A stretch of DNA of 64,000 bases from Bacillota bacterium. Its GTDB lineage: Bacteria; Bacillota; Clostridia; Christensenellales; Pumilibacteraceae. Where the stretch lies: positions 1-64,000 of the forward strand of contig WRAY01000011.1 in NCBI GenBank assembly GCA_009779975.1, given 5' to 3'. The notes under the pieces were generated by a model that saw only the letters and a list, made by a program, of their open reading frames with translations, did not search any database and was not told the origin of the DNA. The stretch's first letter is position 1; the number at the start of each line of letters is the position of its first letter. Shown here piece after piece: positions 16,401 through 24,128 of this stretch. Made by a program: the position numbers and the translations under genes.

Positions 16401-18525
16401 TCCTTTAATAACTGTTCAAGGAAGATATTCAATAACTGTTCGTGCGAACGAAAGAACAATAGCGAGTGACACTTGGTATGCAAGCGTTGAAAGCGAACCT
16501 GTTGTTATTCATTTCTCAACAACAATGTTTGCTCCTGAAACTGTTGGTTTTGTTGTTCCAAATGATCCGAGAGGACCTGCATTAACATGGTCTGTGGTTG
16601 ATGGTGCAGTTGAATACAGAGCGTATATTTATGTTAACGGAACATGGGTTCATTTCTTCACTGGAGATGATGAGTCTGCAGGTGTCTTTATATATCTTGC
16701 TTTAGCGAATCCTAATATTGATTTGTTCCCTCTTGCTGTTGGAGTTCACCAATTCAAGGTGACGGCAACTAACGGAAATACAGCACTAATCGGCGGAGAC
16801 GGCACAAACTTTTGGAACATTCCTGCTAATGCTGTTTCAGGGGATCATTTCTATACATTGACTATTACTGACCTTGCTGTGCCGGGTGTTTTAACTCCTG
16901 TTGAAATTGATTTTGACCGATATTACGATATCTCATGGATTCAAATGGCCGGCACTCACTACAGAGTCTACCTAAACACTCCTTCAATGAATGATGGTGA
17001 GTTTGAGTTTGTTGTTCAGCGTGCTGGATTTGCAATTCAGCAACAGCCAACCATTGCGATGGGAGTGGTTGATCTCGCTAATTTGCTGTTAAGTGAAAAT
17101 GGAGTTCATTACCTAAGAATTCAAATTTTACCGCCGCCGGGAATTACTGGATATGGTTTCTATTCAAATGGTGTTTTAACTCGTTATATGCCAAGTACCT
17201 ATACAATATTTGCTTTTGAAGTAAACCTGAGAACTCTTGATGGAGAATTTAATGATGTTAATAGAGACGAAAATATGCTAAGTTGGGATTTTGACGGAGA
17301 CTATCTGGCTTTTGAAATTTATATCCTAAGAGACGGCGATACTGAAAAAGAACTGATTACTCTTACTCGCAATTCACAGTTCTATCTTGCTGCTATTCAA
17401 CCTCTTTTAGAAGAAGGCGACCAAGTTATTGTCAAAGCAGTTGGATTCAGCGGTTCTGGGCATATGCTTGTTGTTTATCAAAGAAGTTTCACATTTGATT
17501 TGACTAACGATGTTGTTATAAGAGCTACTATCAGTGATGGAGAGTATTCTTTTAACATGTTCGTGATTTGGGGTCAATATTGGGGGCAGGCTGCTAATTG
17601 GCTTATTGGTCAACCGGCGCATGTTGCCGCTGCTATACAGTCTATCATGGCGAATCCCGATGCACCGAATGCAAATGATAGTGCTACTGCTGCGACTAAT
17701 ACTTTTATAAACTCAATCATAACAATATCCGGAAATCAAATATCTTGGCAAAATCCTCTGGCGGCTAACCCAGTTACTGTTCCGGGCGGATTCCCTCTCA
17801 ACAGAACAACAACCTACACTTTGGAAGCAATTGCTCCAAACACCTATAGGCTTGTTTTCCCAAATAACACATTCCTCAGTTCTTTCTTCTTTGGCAACAT
17901 GCCTGCAACTGCAAGAACAGAACTTATATACCATGCAGTTGATAGTATTTTGGAACTTGTTCCCGTTGAGTCAACTTTTGGTGTCCCGGTTACAGGCCCG
18001 CCTCGATTTAGAGTTTTCTTTGAAGGAGTTGCAATTCCAGACGGCACCTACACTTTTGATGAAGTTTGGGTTCATGTTCCCGGAACCGGTGCCGGAACAG
18101 GTTGGCAGGATAGAGCAACAAATGGTCCTTTTGTCAATTGGCTAAGAGACCAACTGGTTGCAAACTTCAATAATGATGCTTCTCCGTTTCATGATGATGC
18201 CTATGAAGTGCTCAATGAGAGATACGACAATGGTAGTTACGCTAGCATCGCAGCGGCGGCATTGAGTTTTGCTCAAGAAAGGCAAGCATTTTATCTGTCG
18301 TTTAGTTTTGTTGTCAATGGCAATATTTTGAGAGTTTATCGCAACAATGTGTTTTCTCATCAAATAACCTATGATTTAGTTCCTATTGGTGTTCAAGCGT
18401 TTGAAATTGAGGTGATTAATGGCGAACTTCTCTATGGCATAGAATTGCTTTGGAACGCAGGTCTAGGAGAACTCGTTATTTCCGTTTCAACATGGGCGCG
18501 TTATGAAATTGCCTTTACTGTCTAA
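13411..18525 (+). CDS. Giant multidomain surface lipoprotein
   Basis: The 1704-residue protein starts with a lipoprotein signal (KLLTVFAVALVLALSVFMFTAC, lipobox FTAC), so it is anchored outside the membrane. Next come an InlB-like beta-grasp repeat (around residues 35-110, with ANYNFDGWM) and a fibronectin-III-like segment. An Ala-rich helical stretch with FIVAR-like features covers about 220-410. Several more FN3-like units follow (for example VVTVDAATLIASWNIVPHAT, NMVLSWTGPLNANAWTVTI). Three diverged copies of a roughly 150-residue beta-rich unit lie at nucleotides 15480-15960, 17530-18030 and 18040-18520. The start has an AAAGGAG ribosome site, and an earlier in-frame extension to 13369 is rejected. 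The ligand is unknown; binding or adhesion is inferred from domain types only. Confidence 0.85.
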   Translation: MKKMKTLKLLTVFAVALVLALSVFMFTACNETTFTVTFETGVETVTVPENPREVEEGQTFSLPTLTRANYNFDGWMIVVGGVTVGEPLTGQLPWSSHETPAGGNLVLRAVWSLAVINLLTPQNLAVNNLFVATWSSVANSGGYEVRIGTGTMIHPVTASPTPSLNLTTIPGFNALAEDTVHLVSVRAIGRVVEAENLTFVTSEFSVGVPIIKISNAVDGLIGRIRDINDIETLTMLNRPAVLAARADFEGLTDYQQALIPADVLAMLVAAEAAITAVEEALVLSVINQINALVFPVVIAHEAAINAADLSRQTLEGYGLWNEVPNEVQQRLANATSALAVIHSEMRVQNVINLINLISAENALVHADIQRIQNARQAYNNLHGDEERTAVGVHRDTLTAREQRVVSIVIAALPSEGIEEFYATFSNGEGGTIRVDSGTHPVLVGTVLTLFVNIETHFDATIMIGSEALVGTHTVLIGTSPVFSLDVVAYRLVSITQFGHGFEYFSAETEDGSIGMLTRLVEGTEVIISWELEELFGSELRINGNLITTGIDYEDGVFSYAFFVTVDSIISLNTRIVYSIISFGDIAPEITLAVYIHFGDATQRINVADDANAEHRRVHLDDFRGMTIDIYWSWTHQAGFIASVRENDGLIIGDEVAGGDGITRTLRDSFTIPNNSQLFDLQYTAEMVRTIEQGVFDFGGFEFWGGNDTPAVSNWRSIENAALATVLSPINGLNEVQYISDNTQSFFIIIGQQIAWFMPRTQNFRVATFELVELSTGLYGVLIHANGYLASFEGRIVGPQPNGLAFLLYDAVNNRLILNSQYSFLSPVTGITSRSPHGNFYRVIFGREFDDQLDVPVVTVDAATLIASWNIVPHATSYRVYVDGVNIATVSGTSIDLNLFGLEIGSREIQVIAVGGRVFVDDEWAWLESRASAVVSFVMTAQPSNQPFHPPVFLDVSNNMVLSWTGPLNANAWTVTITNTDTNAFTTHVVSTNSLDLRPLITVQGRYSITVRANERTIASDTWYASVESEPVVIHFSTTMFAPETVGFVVPNDPRGPALTWSVVDGAVEYRAYIYVNGTWVHFFTGDDESAGVFIYLALANPNIDLFPLAVGVHQFKVTATNGNTALIGGDGTNFWNIPANAVSGDHFYTLTITDLAVPGVLTPVEIDFDRYYDISWIQMAGTHYRVYLNTPSMNDGEFEFVVQRAGFAIQQQPTIAMGVVDLANLLLSENGVHYLRIQILPPPGITGYGFYSNGVLTRYMPSTYTIFAFEVNLRTLDGEFNDVNRDENMLSWDFDGDYLAFEIYILRDGDTEKELITLTRNSQFYLAAIQPLLEEGDQVIVKAVGFSGSGHMLVVYQRSFTFDLTNDVVIRATISDGEYSFNMFVIWGQYWGQAANWLIGQPAHVAAAIQSIMANPDAPNANDSATAATNTFINSIITISGNQISWQNPLAANPVTVPGGFPLNRTTTYTLEAIAPNTYRLVFPNNTFLSSFFFGNMPATARTELIYHAVDSILELVPVESTFGVPVTGPPRFRVFFEGVAIPDGTYTFDEVWVHVPGTGAGTGWQDRATNGPFVNWLRDQLVANFNNDASPFHDDAYEVLNERYDNGSYASIAAAALSFAQERQAFYLSFSFVVNGNILRVYRNNVFSHQITYDLVPIGVQAFEIEVINGELLYGIELLWNAGLGELVISVSTWARYEIAFTV

Positions 18526-18564
18526 TCATTAAAAACATTGATTTTAAAAATGTCATATTTCGAC

Positions 18565-18604
18565 AAAATACCTCATACGATTATGTGTGAGGTATTTTTG
18601 TTTT
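18565..18604 (+). terminator. Intrinsic terminator directly in front of the next start codon
   Basis: AAAATACCTCA (18565-18575) pairs with TGAGGTATTTTT (18588-18599) followed by GTTTT. It ends the giant lipoprotein gene. The ATG of the next gene is at 18605, so the terminator occupies the entire position of its ribosome site. Confidence 0.75.
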
Positions 18605-19288
18605 ATGAAAAAAATTAAAAAAATTATGTTAACTACTTTTCTTGTTGCTTTCGCATTTGTTTTTGCTGCATGCGGAATAAATGTTTCAAGGTTTGAGGGT
18701 AGCCTTTCGGAAAGACGCATTAATGTCTTTGTCGGCGAGATTGACGGAGTGAAAGTTCAGGCGATAACAGGACAAAGGGAAGAGCCTTTTATTTTGGACG
18801 GAAAGGCAACAGGAATGCAAGATTTCACCCTAATAACGATTGAGCCGGATGAATTTATGGGAACAGTTGAATTTTCCTATCGAGTTGTAATCGGTGAGAA
18901 TGAGTTTAGAGGAGAAATGGTTCCGCATCCTTTTGGAAGAACTTATTCAACTAACATCAATCATTTATCCGAAGTGGAGGATATGACTCTCTATCTTCAA
19001 AGGGGCGATGGTGAAGAAAAACAAATTATTCTTAAATCAGTTTTGACAGAGGATATGATTGACTACTACAAGGCTCTTTCAATAGCAGCAAACAGGCTTG
19101 AAAAGCAAATTGATAATATGACTCAAAACGGTGTTTTGTATGCGGAAATTTTTGTCCGCCTTATGGCAAACCCTGTTGACAACACCGGAGGCTTTTATTG
19201 GTATGTCGCATTCTTGACCCCGGAAGGAAACATGTATGCAGCTCTAATTCACCCTGTTTCAATGGAAATAGTGGCAGTAAGAGATTAA
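18605..19288 (+). CDS. Lipoprotein of unknown function
   Basis: The 227-residue protein has a lipoprotein signal peptide (MKKIKKIMLTTFLVAFAFVF then AACG). The rest is beta-rich and acidic, with a C-terminal segment (GGFYWYVAFLTPEGNMYAAL) that resembles the end of small PepSY-like or similar secreted domains, though I cannot assign a family. The ATG at 18605 fits the signal peptide. Six codons upstream are open but inside the terminator stem. The only SD-like bases (GAGG) are also inside that stem, so translation may depend on read-through transcripts or be inefficient. Confidence 0.7.
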   Translation: MKKIKKIMLTTFLVAFAFVFAACGINVSRFEGSLSERRINVFVGEIDGVKVQAITGQREEPFILDGKATGMQDFTLITIEPDEFMGTVEFSYRVVIGENEFRGEMVPHPFGRTYSTNINHLSEVEDMTLYLQRGDGEEKQIILKSVLTEDMIDYYKALSIAANRLEKQIDNMTQNGVLYAEIFVRLMANPVDNTGGFYWYVAFLTPEGNMYAALIHPVSMEIVAVRD

Positions 19289-19291
19289 ATA

Positions 19292-19379
19292 AAAAATGAA
19301 AGGTTAAAAGTAAAAAGTATTGTTAGAATTAACTTAAAACAATTTACCATTATTTTTTACTTTTAACCTTTCATTTTTC
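19292..19379. repeat. Perfect 25-bp AT-rich inverted repeat
   Basis: Arms at 19292-19316 and 19355-19379 (each containing GAAAGGTTAAAAGTAAAAA or its complement) are perfectly complementary, with a 38-base loop containing TATTGTTAGAATTAA. Related but less perfect sequences follow at about 20700-20810 and 53760-53835. It can act as a terminator for the lipoprotein gene but is longer than needed, and looks like a small repeat family. Confidence 0.65.
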
Positions 19380-19393
19380 ACTTATTAAATCGC

Positions 19394-19422
19394 TTGCATG
19401 TCCTAAAAAAATAGTGTATAAT
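19394..19422 (+). promoter_or_regulatory. SigA-type promoter giving a leaderless mRNA
   Basis: TTGCAT (19394-19399), a 17-base spacer and a perfect TATAAT (19417-19422) lie 6 bases before the ATG at 19429. No ribosome-binding sequence fits between. Confidence 0.6.
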
Positions 19423-19428
19423 AACACT

Positions 19429-20697
19429 ATGCAGAAAAGGAAAGGACTAATCTATAGAATAACAATGGGCAAGGATAACTTGCCAGATTTCACTCCGGAC
19501 AAACTTCCCGGAACTCGTTTCGCACTTTTCAAAGATGTTTTCCTAAGGCGTCTCGGAGTAATGTTTAGACTTAATATTTTGGTGCTTTTATTCGCCCTTC
19601 CTTTGGCTGCGGTGATAATTCACTATGCTCTTACCGGCGTTATGGACAATCAAATGCTGCCTCATTCAGGTAATCTCGGTGTTGGTTGGCCGGTTGTTCC
19701 GGATTTGGCGATAATGTCGTCTATTTTGCTTTATTCAAGACAAATAATGCTTTTTGCTCTTACTGTTCCTGCCATCATTATTCTTTTCATTGGTTTTAGC
19801 GGCGGATTTTATGTCATGAGACGAATAGTTTGGGGAGAGGGTCAAACAGTATTTATGAACTTTTTCCGTGGAATCAAAAAAAATTATTTGCCTTTTTTAA
19901 TCGGCGGATTTGTTATTGGGGTTCTCTTTTTTGCATTGATGATGAACCTTGCCGCACATTCTGCCGGGCTTATGCCATCAGCACTTAGTGTCATTGGTGT
20001 TATTGCAACGGTTATTTTAGTTACAATTGCGTTATTGATGTTGGTTTTCTACACAACACAAGCAGTAACCTATAAGCAAAAATTCCTAAATCTTGTAAAA
20101 AACTCATTCTTTCTTGCAATGGGACTTGTTCCTCAAACCATCATAATGATAATTTTCAGTTCTTTACCGATAGTTCTCATGTTTCTTTTGAGCAACCTTG
20201 GTATGTTTTTCATAATGATAATGATGATTGTTATGATGGTTGGATTTTCTTATATTATTAGTATTTGGACAGTTTATGCTCACTGGGCATTTGACAGGTT
20301 TATTAACGGCAAAATTGAAGGCTATGAAAAAAATAGAGGAATGAGACCTGATGCCGGAGAGAAAAAAGAAAAACAAGAAAAAGCCAAAACTGAAAAAGTG
20401 CAAAAGAAAATTGAAGATATAACAAGCATTGATGAGGGAGCAAACATAACCCCTCTAGGGGCAAGTTTCTCTCGAGCAGACCTTTTGAAACTACAAGATG
20501 AAAAAGAAGCAGTGAAGAAAGAAATCGATGAGGCGGATGGGGAAGAAGATAGTGAATCTACAGGGGACTCCGGCCGCATCGCCTTAGGTGAACAAATTGT
20601 TCTGGAAGAAGGCGAAATAGTCGAAGCAACCGCATCCACTCAAAACAAACCAAAATCAAAATCAAACTACAAATTTATCACAAAGAAAAAGAAATAA
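19429..20697 (+). CDS. Multipass membrane protein with charged cytoplasmic tail (YesL/DUF624-like)
   Basis: The 422-residue protein has a short basic N terminus, a KDVFLRRLGVMFRLNILVLLFALPL segment reminiscent of the YesL/DUF624 family, and about six hydrophobic helices through residue 290. A Lys/Glu-rich hydrophilic tail follows from about 300 (EKKEKQEKAKTEK and acidic repeats). No catalytic residues are evident. Start choice follows the -10 box: the ATG at 19429 is the first codon after it, and an earlier ATG at 19414 would precede the promoter's start point. A related AT-rich repeat follows the gene. Function unknown. Confidence 0.7.
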   Translation: MQKRKGLIYRITMGKDNLPDFTPDKLPGTRFALFKDVFLRRLGVMFRLNILVLLFALPLAAVIIHYALTGVMDNQMLPHSGNLGVGWPVVPDLAIMSSILLYSRQIMLFALTVPAIIILFIGFSGGFYVMRRIVWGEGQTVFMNFFRGIKKNYLPFLIGGFVIGVLFFALMMNLAAHSAGLMPSALSVIGVIATVILVTIALLMLVFYTTQAVTYKQKFLNLVKNSFFLAMGLVPQTIIMIIFSSLPIVLMFLLSNLGMFFIMIMMIVMMVGFSYIISIWTVYAHWAFDRFINGKIEGYEKNRGMRPDAGEKKEKQEKAKTEKVQKKIEDITSIDEGANITPLGASFSRADLLKLQDEKEAVKKEIDEADGEEDSESTGDSGRIALGEQIVLEEGEIVEATASTQNKPKSKSNYKFITKKKK

Positions 20698-20699
20698 GA

Positions 20700-20812
20700 A
20701 GTGAGTATTTAAGTGAGAAGTTAAAGGTGAAAAGTGAAAAATATTGTTAGAAATATTTTAGTAATTTCTTAATTAGAAAAACAACTCATCTTTACTTTTT
20801 ACTTTACAAATT
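20700..20812. repeat. AT-rich repeat, diverged copy of the 19.3-kb element
   Basis: The segment GAAAAGTGAAAAATATTGTT (within 20725-20752) resembles the left arm and loop of the element at 19292-19379, and CTTTACTTTTTACTTTAC (20790-20807) resembles the right arm. Pairing is imperfect. It fills the gap before the TPR gene, which has no ribosome site. Confidence 0.45.
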
Positions 20813-20813
20813 T

Positions 20814-22583
20814 ATGGGTAAAATCACTAAATTTAAAACTGACCCCGAACATTATTACAACTTAGGCATTGAAAAAGCCGAAAATGGGGAATACATTGCG
20901 GGACTTGAATTTTTGTCTCGTGCTGAACGCTTGGGCTTTTCACAAGACAAGTATAATTTGGCATGTGTTGATTTTCTCAACTTCATTCAAAGCGCACGAT
21001 TTGGACCATCTGACGGCATTATAATGGGAATAAGGTTTGAGAGAAGCGAGATTTATGCAAGAATGGGACTTTTGCGTGAGGCAAACAAGGAACTTTTCAA
21101 AATTGCATCAGATGAATTTTCACATGATGAAATATTTTATTGTCTTATCAAAAACTTCATTATCATGGATATGCCGAAAGAAGCGGCATTTTATCTAAAC
21201 TTAGGATTAGAAAAAGGAATACTCGACGAGATGGACGGCTTTGGACCGATTGATATTGAAGAGGTAACAAAGCAAAATACCATCAGGTTTGTCGGAGGCT
21301 CAACAAGCGAGCAGACTCTAAATGCCGCAAAGCAACTGATTGCCTCAAACGACATGCAGATGGCAAAAAAAATACTTCTCGATATAAAAGAGGACAGCAG
21401 AGAGTATTTGGATGCAATAAAGTGTTTGGCACTTATTGCCTATGACGAAAAAGACTACAAACTTGGAATTAACTATCTTGAAAAAGCACATAAAATAAAC
21501 AACGAAGATGTGGATATTCTTCTTTCAAAGGTGCTTGGATATGAGTTTTTGGAACAAAATGAGGATGCGCAAAAACTTATTGAACACATTGACAAGATAG
21601 AGTTTTGCGATATTGATGCATATGCAAAATTGGCGATGAGGTCAGCGACAAAAAATGAACCTCAGCGTGTCAAAAAATATTCCGACAGGGTATTGAAAGA
21701 ATTTGAGTTTGATAAAGAAATACTCATTTTAAATGCTCTTGCTAACTATGCACTGGGGAACAAGCCGCTCGCAAAAAATGCTATTGTCAAAGCCTGCATT
21801 GTGTATCCTGATGACTACAATATTTTCTTTTTTGCAAAATTGATTGATGAGGCGACTGCAAAAATTCCTCTTTCAGTAGATTTGCCTCTAAAACTTCAAA
21901 AATCACTCACCAAAATCGTTGAAAGCGGTCTAAAAGACATTAAAGATGAAGGCGAGTTTATAACCTTGATGATTGAAAATGCTCAATTTCGGAATGCTGT
22001 TTTTTGGGGTTTTTTCAATTCAAATTCATCTTTGCAAGCATATTTGGCTGATTATTTGTCAAAGCATGGGACAATAGGCTATACAATGGTATCTGACTTT
22101 TTACTCGACACGACAAAGCCGTTGCATTTGAAAAAAACAATATTTCTCAATATTCTAAAACGAGGTGTCGCTCAATTTGTTCATGTTGTTGTTAATAATC
22201 AATTTCTATCTTTCAGTGCAAGAACTCCGAAGTTTACACAAGACAAAACGATGATAGATGCCTACAATACTGTTTTTGCATCACTCGCATTCATTCAGCA
22301 GAATTTTGAAAAGAAACTAAAACAAGCGTTTAAGAAGTTTGTTGAAGCGACAACTGTCTTAACAAAAAGAAAAAAGCCGAAGGACCATCTTAATGCCATT
22401 GCGGCAGTAATTGCCTATTCTTCACGCCTCAATAAAATTTTCTTAGAAATTTCTGATTGTTGTGAAATATTCGGTTGCAAAGAAGACGATTTTTTGCTAT
22501 ACTATAATCAAATCAAGCCATTCATGGAGAAAAAAAAGACTTTAAAAAGAGTCGTTAAAAAACAAAAAGGACAAAACATATGA
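20814..22583 (+). CDS. Tetratricopeptide repeat protein
   Basis: The 589-residue soluble protein begins with DPEHYYNLGIEKAENGEYIAG, a typical TPR helix pair, and continues with further TPR-like pairs (AIKCLALIAYDEKDYKLGINY; YAKLAMRSATKNEPQRVKKY). The C-terminal 200 residues are helical without clear repeats. TPR proteins are adaptor scaffolds; the partner is unknown. Its stop overlaps the start of the next gene (ATGA), so the two are translationally coupled and probably act together. The ATG has no SD sequence. Some other TTG/ATG choice nearby is possible, but the TPR begins within ten residues of this start. Confidence 0.8.
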   Translation: MGKITKFKTDPEHYYNLGIEKAENGEYIAGLEFLSRAERLGFSQDKYNLACVDFLNFIQSARFGPSDGIIMGIRFERSEIYARMGLLREANKELFKIASDEFSHDEIFYCLIKNFIIMDMPKEAAFYLNLGLEKGILDEMDGFGPIDIEEVTKQNTIRFVGGSTSEQTLNAAKQLIASNDMQMAKKILLDIKEDSREYLDAIKCLALIAYDEKDYKLGINYLEKAHKINNEDVDILLSKVLGYEFLEQNEDAQKLIEHIDKIEFCDIDAYAKLAMRSATKNEPQRVKKYSDRVLKEFEFDKEILILNALANYALGNKPLAKNAIVKACIVYPDDYNIFFFAKLIDEATAKIPLSVDLPLKLQKSLTKIVESGLKDIKDEGEFITLMIENAQFRNAVFWGFFNSNSSLQAYLADYLSKHGTIGYTMVSDFLLDTTKPLHLKKTIFLNILKRGVAQFVHVVVNNQFLSFSARTPKFTQDKTMIDAYNTVFASLAFIQQNFEKKLKQAFKKFVEATTVLTKRKKPKDHLNAIAAVIAYSSRLNKIFLEISDCCEIFGCKEDDFLLYYNQIKPFMEKKKTLKRVVKKQKGQNI

Positions 22584-23011
22584 TACTGGATTTCGACAAA
22601 CTATTTGAAGCACATCTAATTAACTACTTTAATGAAAATGAGGACAAGTTTTCCTCAGTTTCTGAATTTGAGGCATTAGTGCCCTCTATCTATAACGAAT
22701 GGGCAACTACTCCCTCTGACGCACTCGGCGGAATAACTCCGTTCAACTTTTTTGAAAATATCGAAAAGATTGATGAATTAATCAGTATTCTAGTCGGCAC
22801 TTCCTGTGAAGAGTTAAACCCATGCTCATTGCTGTTAGACAGGATTGTGAAAGTTCCTGAGTGTATTAACGGACTGTTTGATATTCTTAACGGGGAATAT
22901 TCAGACAAACAAAAAACAATAGTTGCACAACTTTTAGTTGAAATGGATGCTGTCAAAAACGCAAGCCAAGAAGAAAAAGAATTTATTGAAGAACTGCTGG
23001 ATTTTGAATAA
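22580..23011 (+). CDS. Small acidic protein coupled to the TPR gene
   Basis: This 143-residue, Glu/Asp-rich protein begins MILDFDKLFEAHLINYF and has no signal peptide, membrane segment or motif that I recognise. It overlaps the upstream TPR gene by 4 bases, so co-translation is expected, and an AAAAAGGAC-like ribosome site lies within the end of that gene. By context it may be a partner of the TPR protein. A segment SIYNEWATTPSDALGGITPF near residue 36 could mark a family, but no function can be assigned. Confidence 0.65.
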   Translation: MILDFDKLFEAHLINYFNENEDKFSSVSEFEALVPSIYNEWATTPSDALGGITPFNFFENIEKIDELISILVGTSCEELNPCSLLLDRIVKVPECINGLFDILNGEYSDKQKTIVAQLLVEMDAVKNASQEEKEFIEELLDFE

Positions 23012-23071
23012 TGTTAAAAAACATCTTTTTGACACAACCGGATTTTATTCAAGAACATAATGAAAAGAGAG

Positions 23072-23180
23072 ATTATTGCAGGGGCGTTCACTGGTCGCCC
23101 CTGCAATAATTATATGTTCAAATATATGTAAAAAAAACTCGTAAAAACAACTGTAGGGGTGATTATTAATCGCTCCTACA
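23072..23180. repeat. Two palindromic REP-like hairpins
   Basis: 23072-23110 is a hairpin with arms ATTATTGCAGGGGCG and CGCCCCTGCAATAAT. 23152-23180 is a second (TGTAGGGG...CTCCTACA). Both share the AGGGGCG / CGCCCCT architecture of the REP family at 41-42 kb but with diverged flanks. They fill the space between the 22.6-kb gene and the HD gene. Confidence 0.65.
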
Positions 23181-23227
23181 TTCTTATTGTATTTATTTTC
23201 TTGTTTGGTGGAACACTAAGTAACAAC

Positions 23228-23905
23228 ATGAAAAAAATAACACTAAAATCTGTTCAAGAATGTCTTGAAATTCAAACCTTAATTAATTCCGCAAACGACA
23301 ATTTAGAAGTTATGGGTTACACTGAGCATGGAATGAGGCATGTGACATATGTTTCCAAAAATGCGGAAATGATTTTGAAGGAACTGGGCTATGATGAAAG
23401 AATTGTTGAACTAGGGGCAATCGGCGGCTATATGCATGACATCGGCAATATGATTAATCGCCACAATCACGGCTTAACAGGGGCATTAATGGCTTATGAG
23501 GTGCTGCTCCGAATGGGAATGTCGCCCGATGAGGTCGTTAAAATAACAGCCGCTATCGGAAATCATGAAGAAGAAAACGGAACACCGGTTAGTGAAGTTT
23601 CAGCAGCAGTAATTATTGCGGACAAAGCAGATGCACACAGAACAAGAGTTCGCAGGAAAAGTTTTGACAAAAACGATATTCATGACAGAGTTAACAATGC
23701 AATAAAGAAAAACTTTCTCACAGTCGACAAAGAAAAAAAGGTCATTAGTCTCTTTATTTACATGGACAAAACAAGTGCGATTATGGAGTTTTTGAAAATT
23801 TATCTATCTCGCATAATCTTGTGTGAAAAATCTGCAACTTTTCTAAAATGTTCATTTGAACTGGTAATCAACGATAAAGTTATCAACAGACATTCAATAC
23901 AATAA
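23228..23905 (+). CDS. HD-domain phosphohydrolase
   Basis: The 225-residue protein has the HD fold metal ligands in order: TEHGMRHVTYV (His), GYMHDIGNMINR (His-Asp), AAIGNHEEENG (His) and IADKADAHRTRVRRK (Asp). Such proteins hydrolyse phosphate esters of nucleotides; the specific substrate cannot be told. I start it at 23228 because the conserved region begins soon after and the upstream in-frame codons lie in a REP palindrome. The ribosome site is weak (GGTGGAA at a long distance). No operon partner is close. Confidence 0.8.
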   Translation: MKKITLKSVQECLEIQTLINSANDNLEVMGYTEHGMRHVTYVSKNAEMILKELGYDERIVELGAIGGYMHDIGNMINRHNHGLTGALMAYEVLLRMGMSPDEVVKITAAIGNHEEENGTPVSEVSAAVIIADKADAHRTRVRRKSFDKNDIHDRVNNAIKKNFLTVDKEKKVISLFIYMDKTSAIMEFLKIYLSRIILCEKSATFLKCSFELVINDKVINRHSIQ

Positions 23906-23949
23906 GTCGCAAAATGATATAAAAAATAATAAATTTTTCATTTAAACAC

Positions 23950-24090
23950 TTGATTATTTTTTTTGTATATGTTATAAATATAATATATTTATTATTTTGC
24001 GGTTGGCAGTTATATAAATTTATAATTGTTTCAAGGTAATTTGACTTTAGGGCGGAAGTCACCAAGGAGGTGAACTTCTGCTTTTTTTGT
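23950..24090 (+). promoter_or_regulatory. Promoter, structured leader and terminator upstream of DUF1538 gene (candidate attenuator or riboswitch)
   Basis: TTGATT (23950-23955) and TATAAA (23973-23978), 17 bases apart, form a promoter. The leader then has a hairpin CAGTTATA / TATAATTG (24007-24028) and an intrinsic terminator, GCGGAAGTCACC (24052-24063) with GGTGAACTTCTGC (24069-24081) and seven Ts. The terminator lies before the gene it precedes and after its promoter, the layout of transcription attenuation. No known riboswitch consensus was recognised. Confidence 0.5.
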
Positions 24091-24128
24091 GTAAAAAACC
24101 ACACAAACTAAAACAAAGTCAAAATATT

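Noticed and set aside
23159..23227. An N-terminal extension of the HD-domain protein with a hydrophobic segment
   Set aside because: The extension is translated from a REP-like palindrome and lacks a ribosome site.
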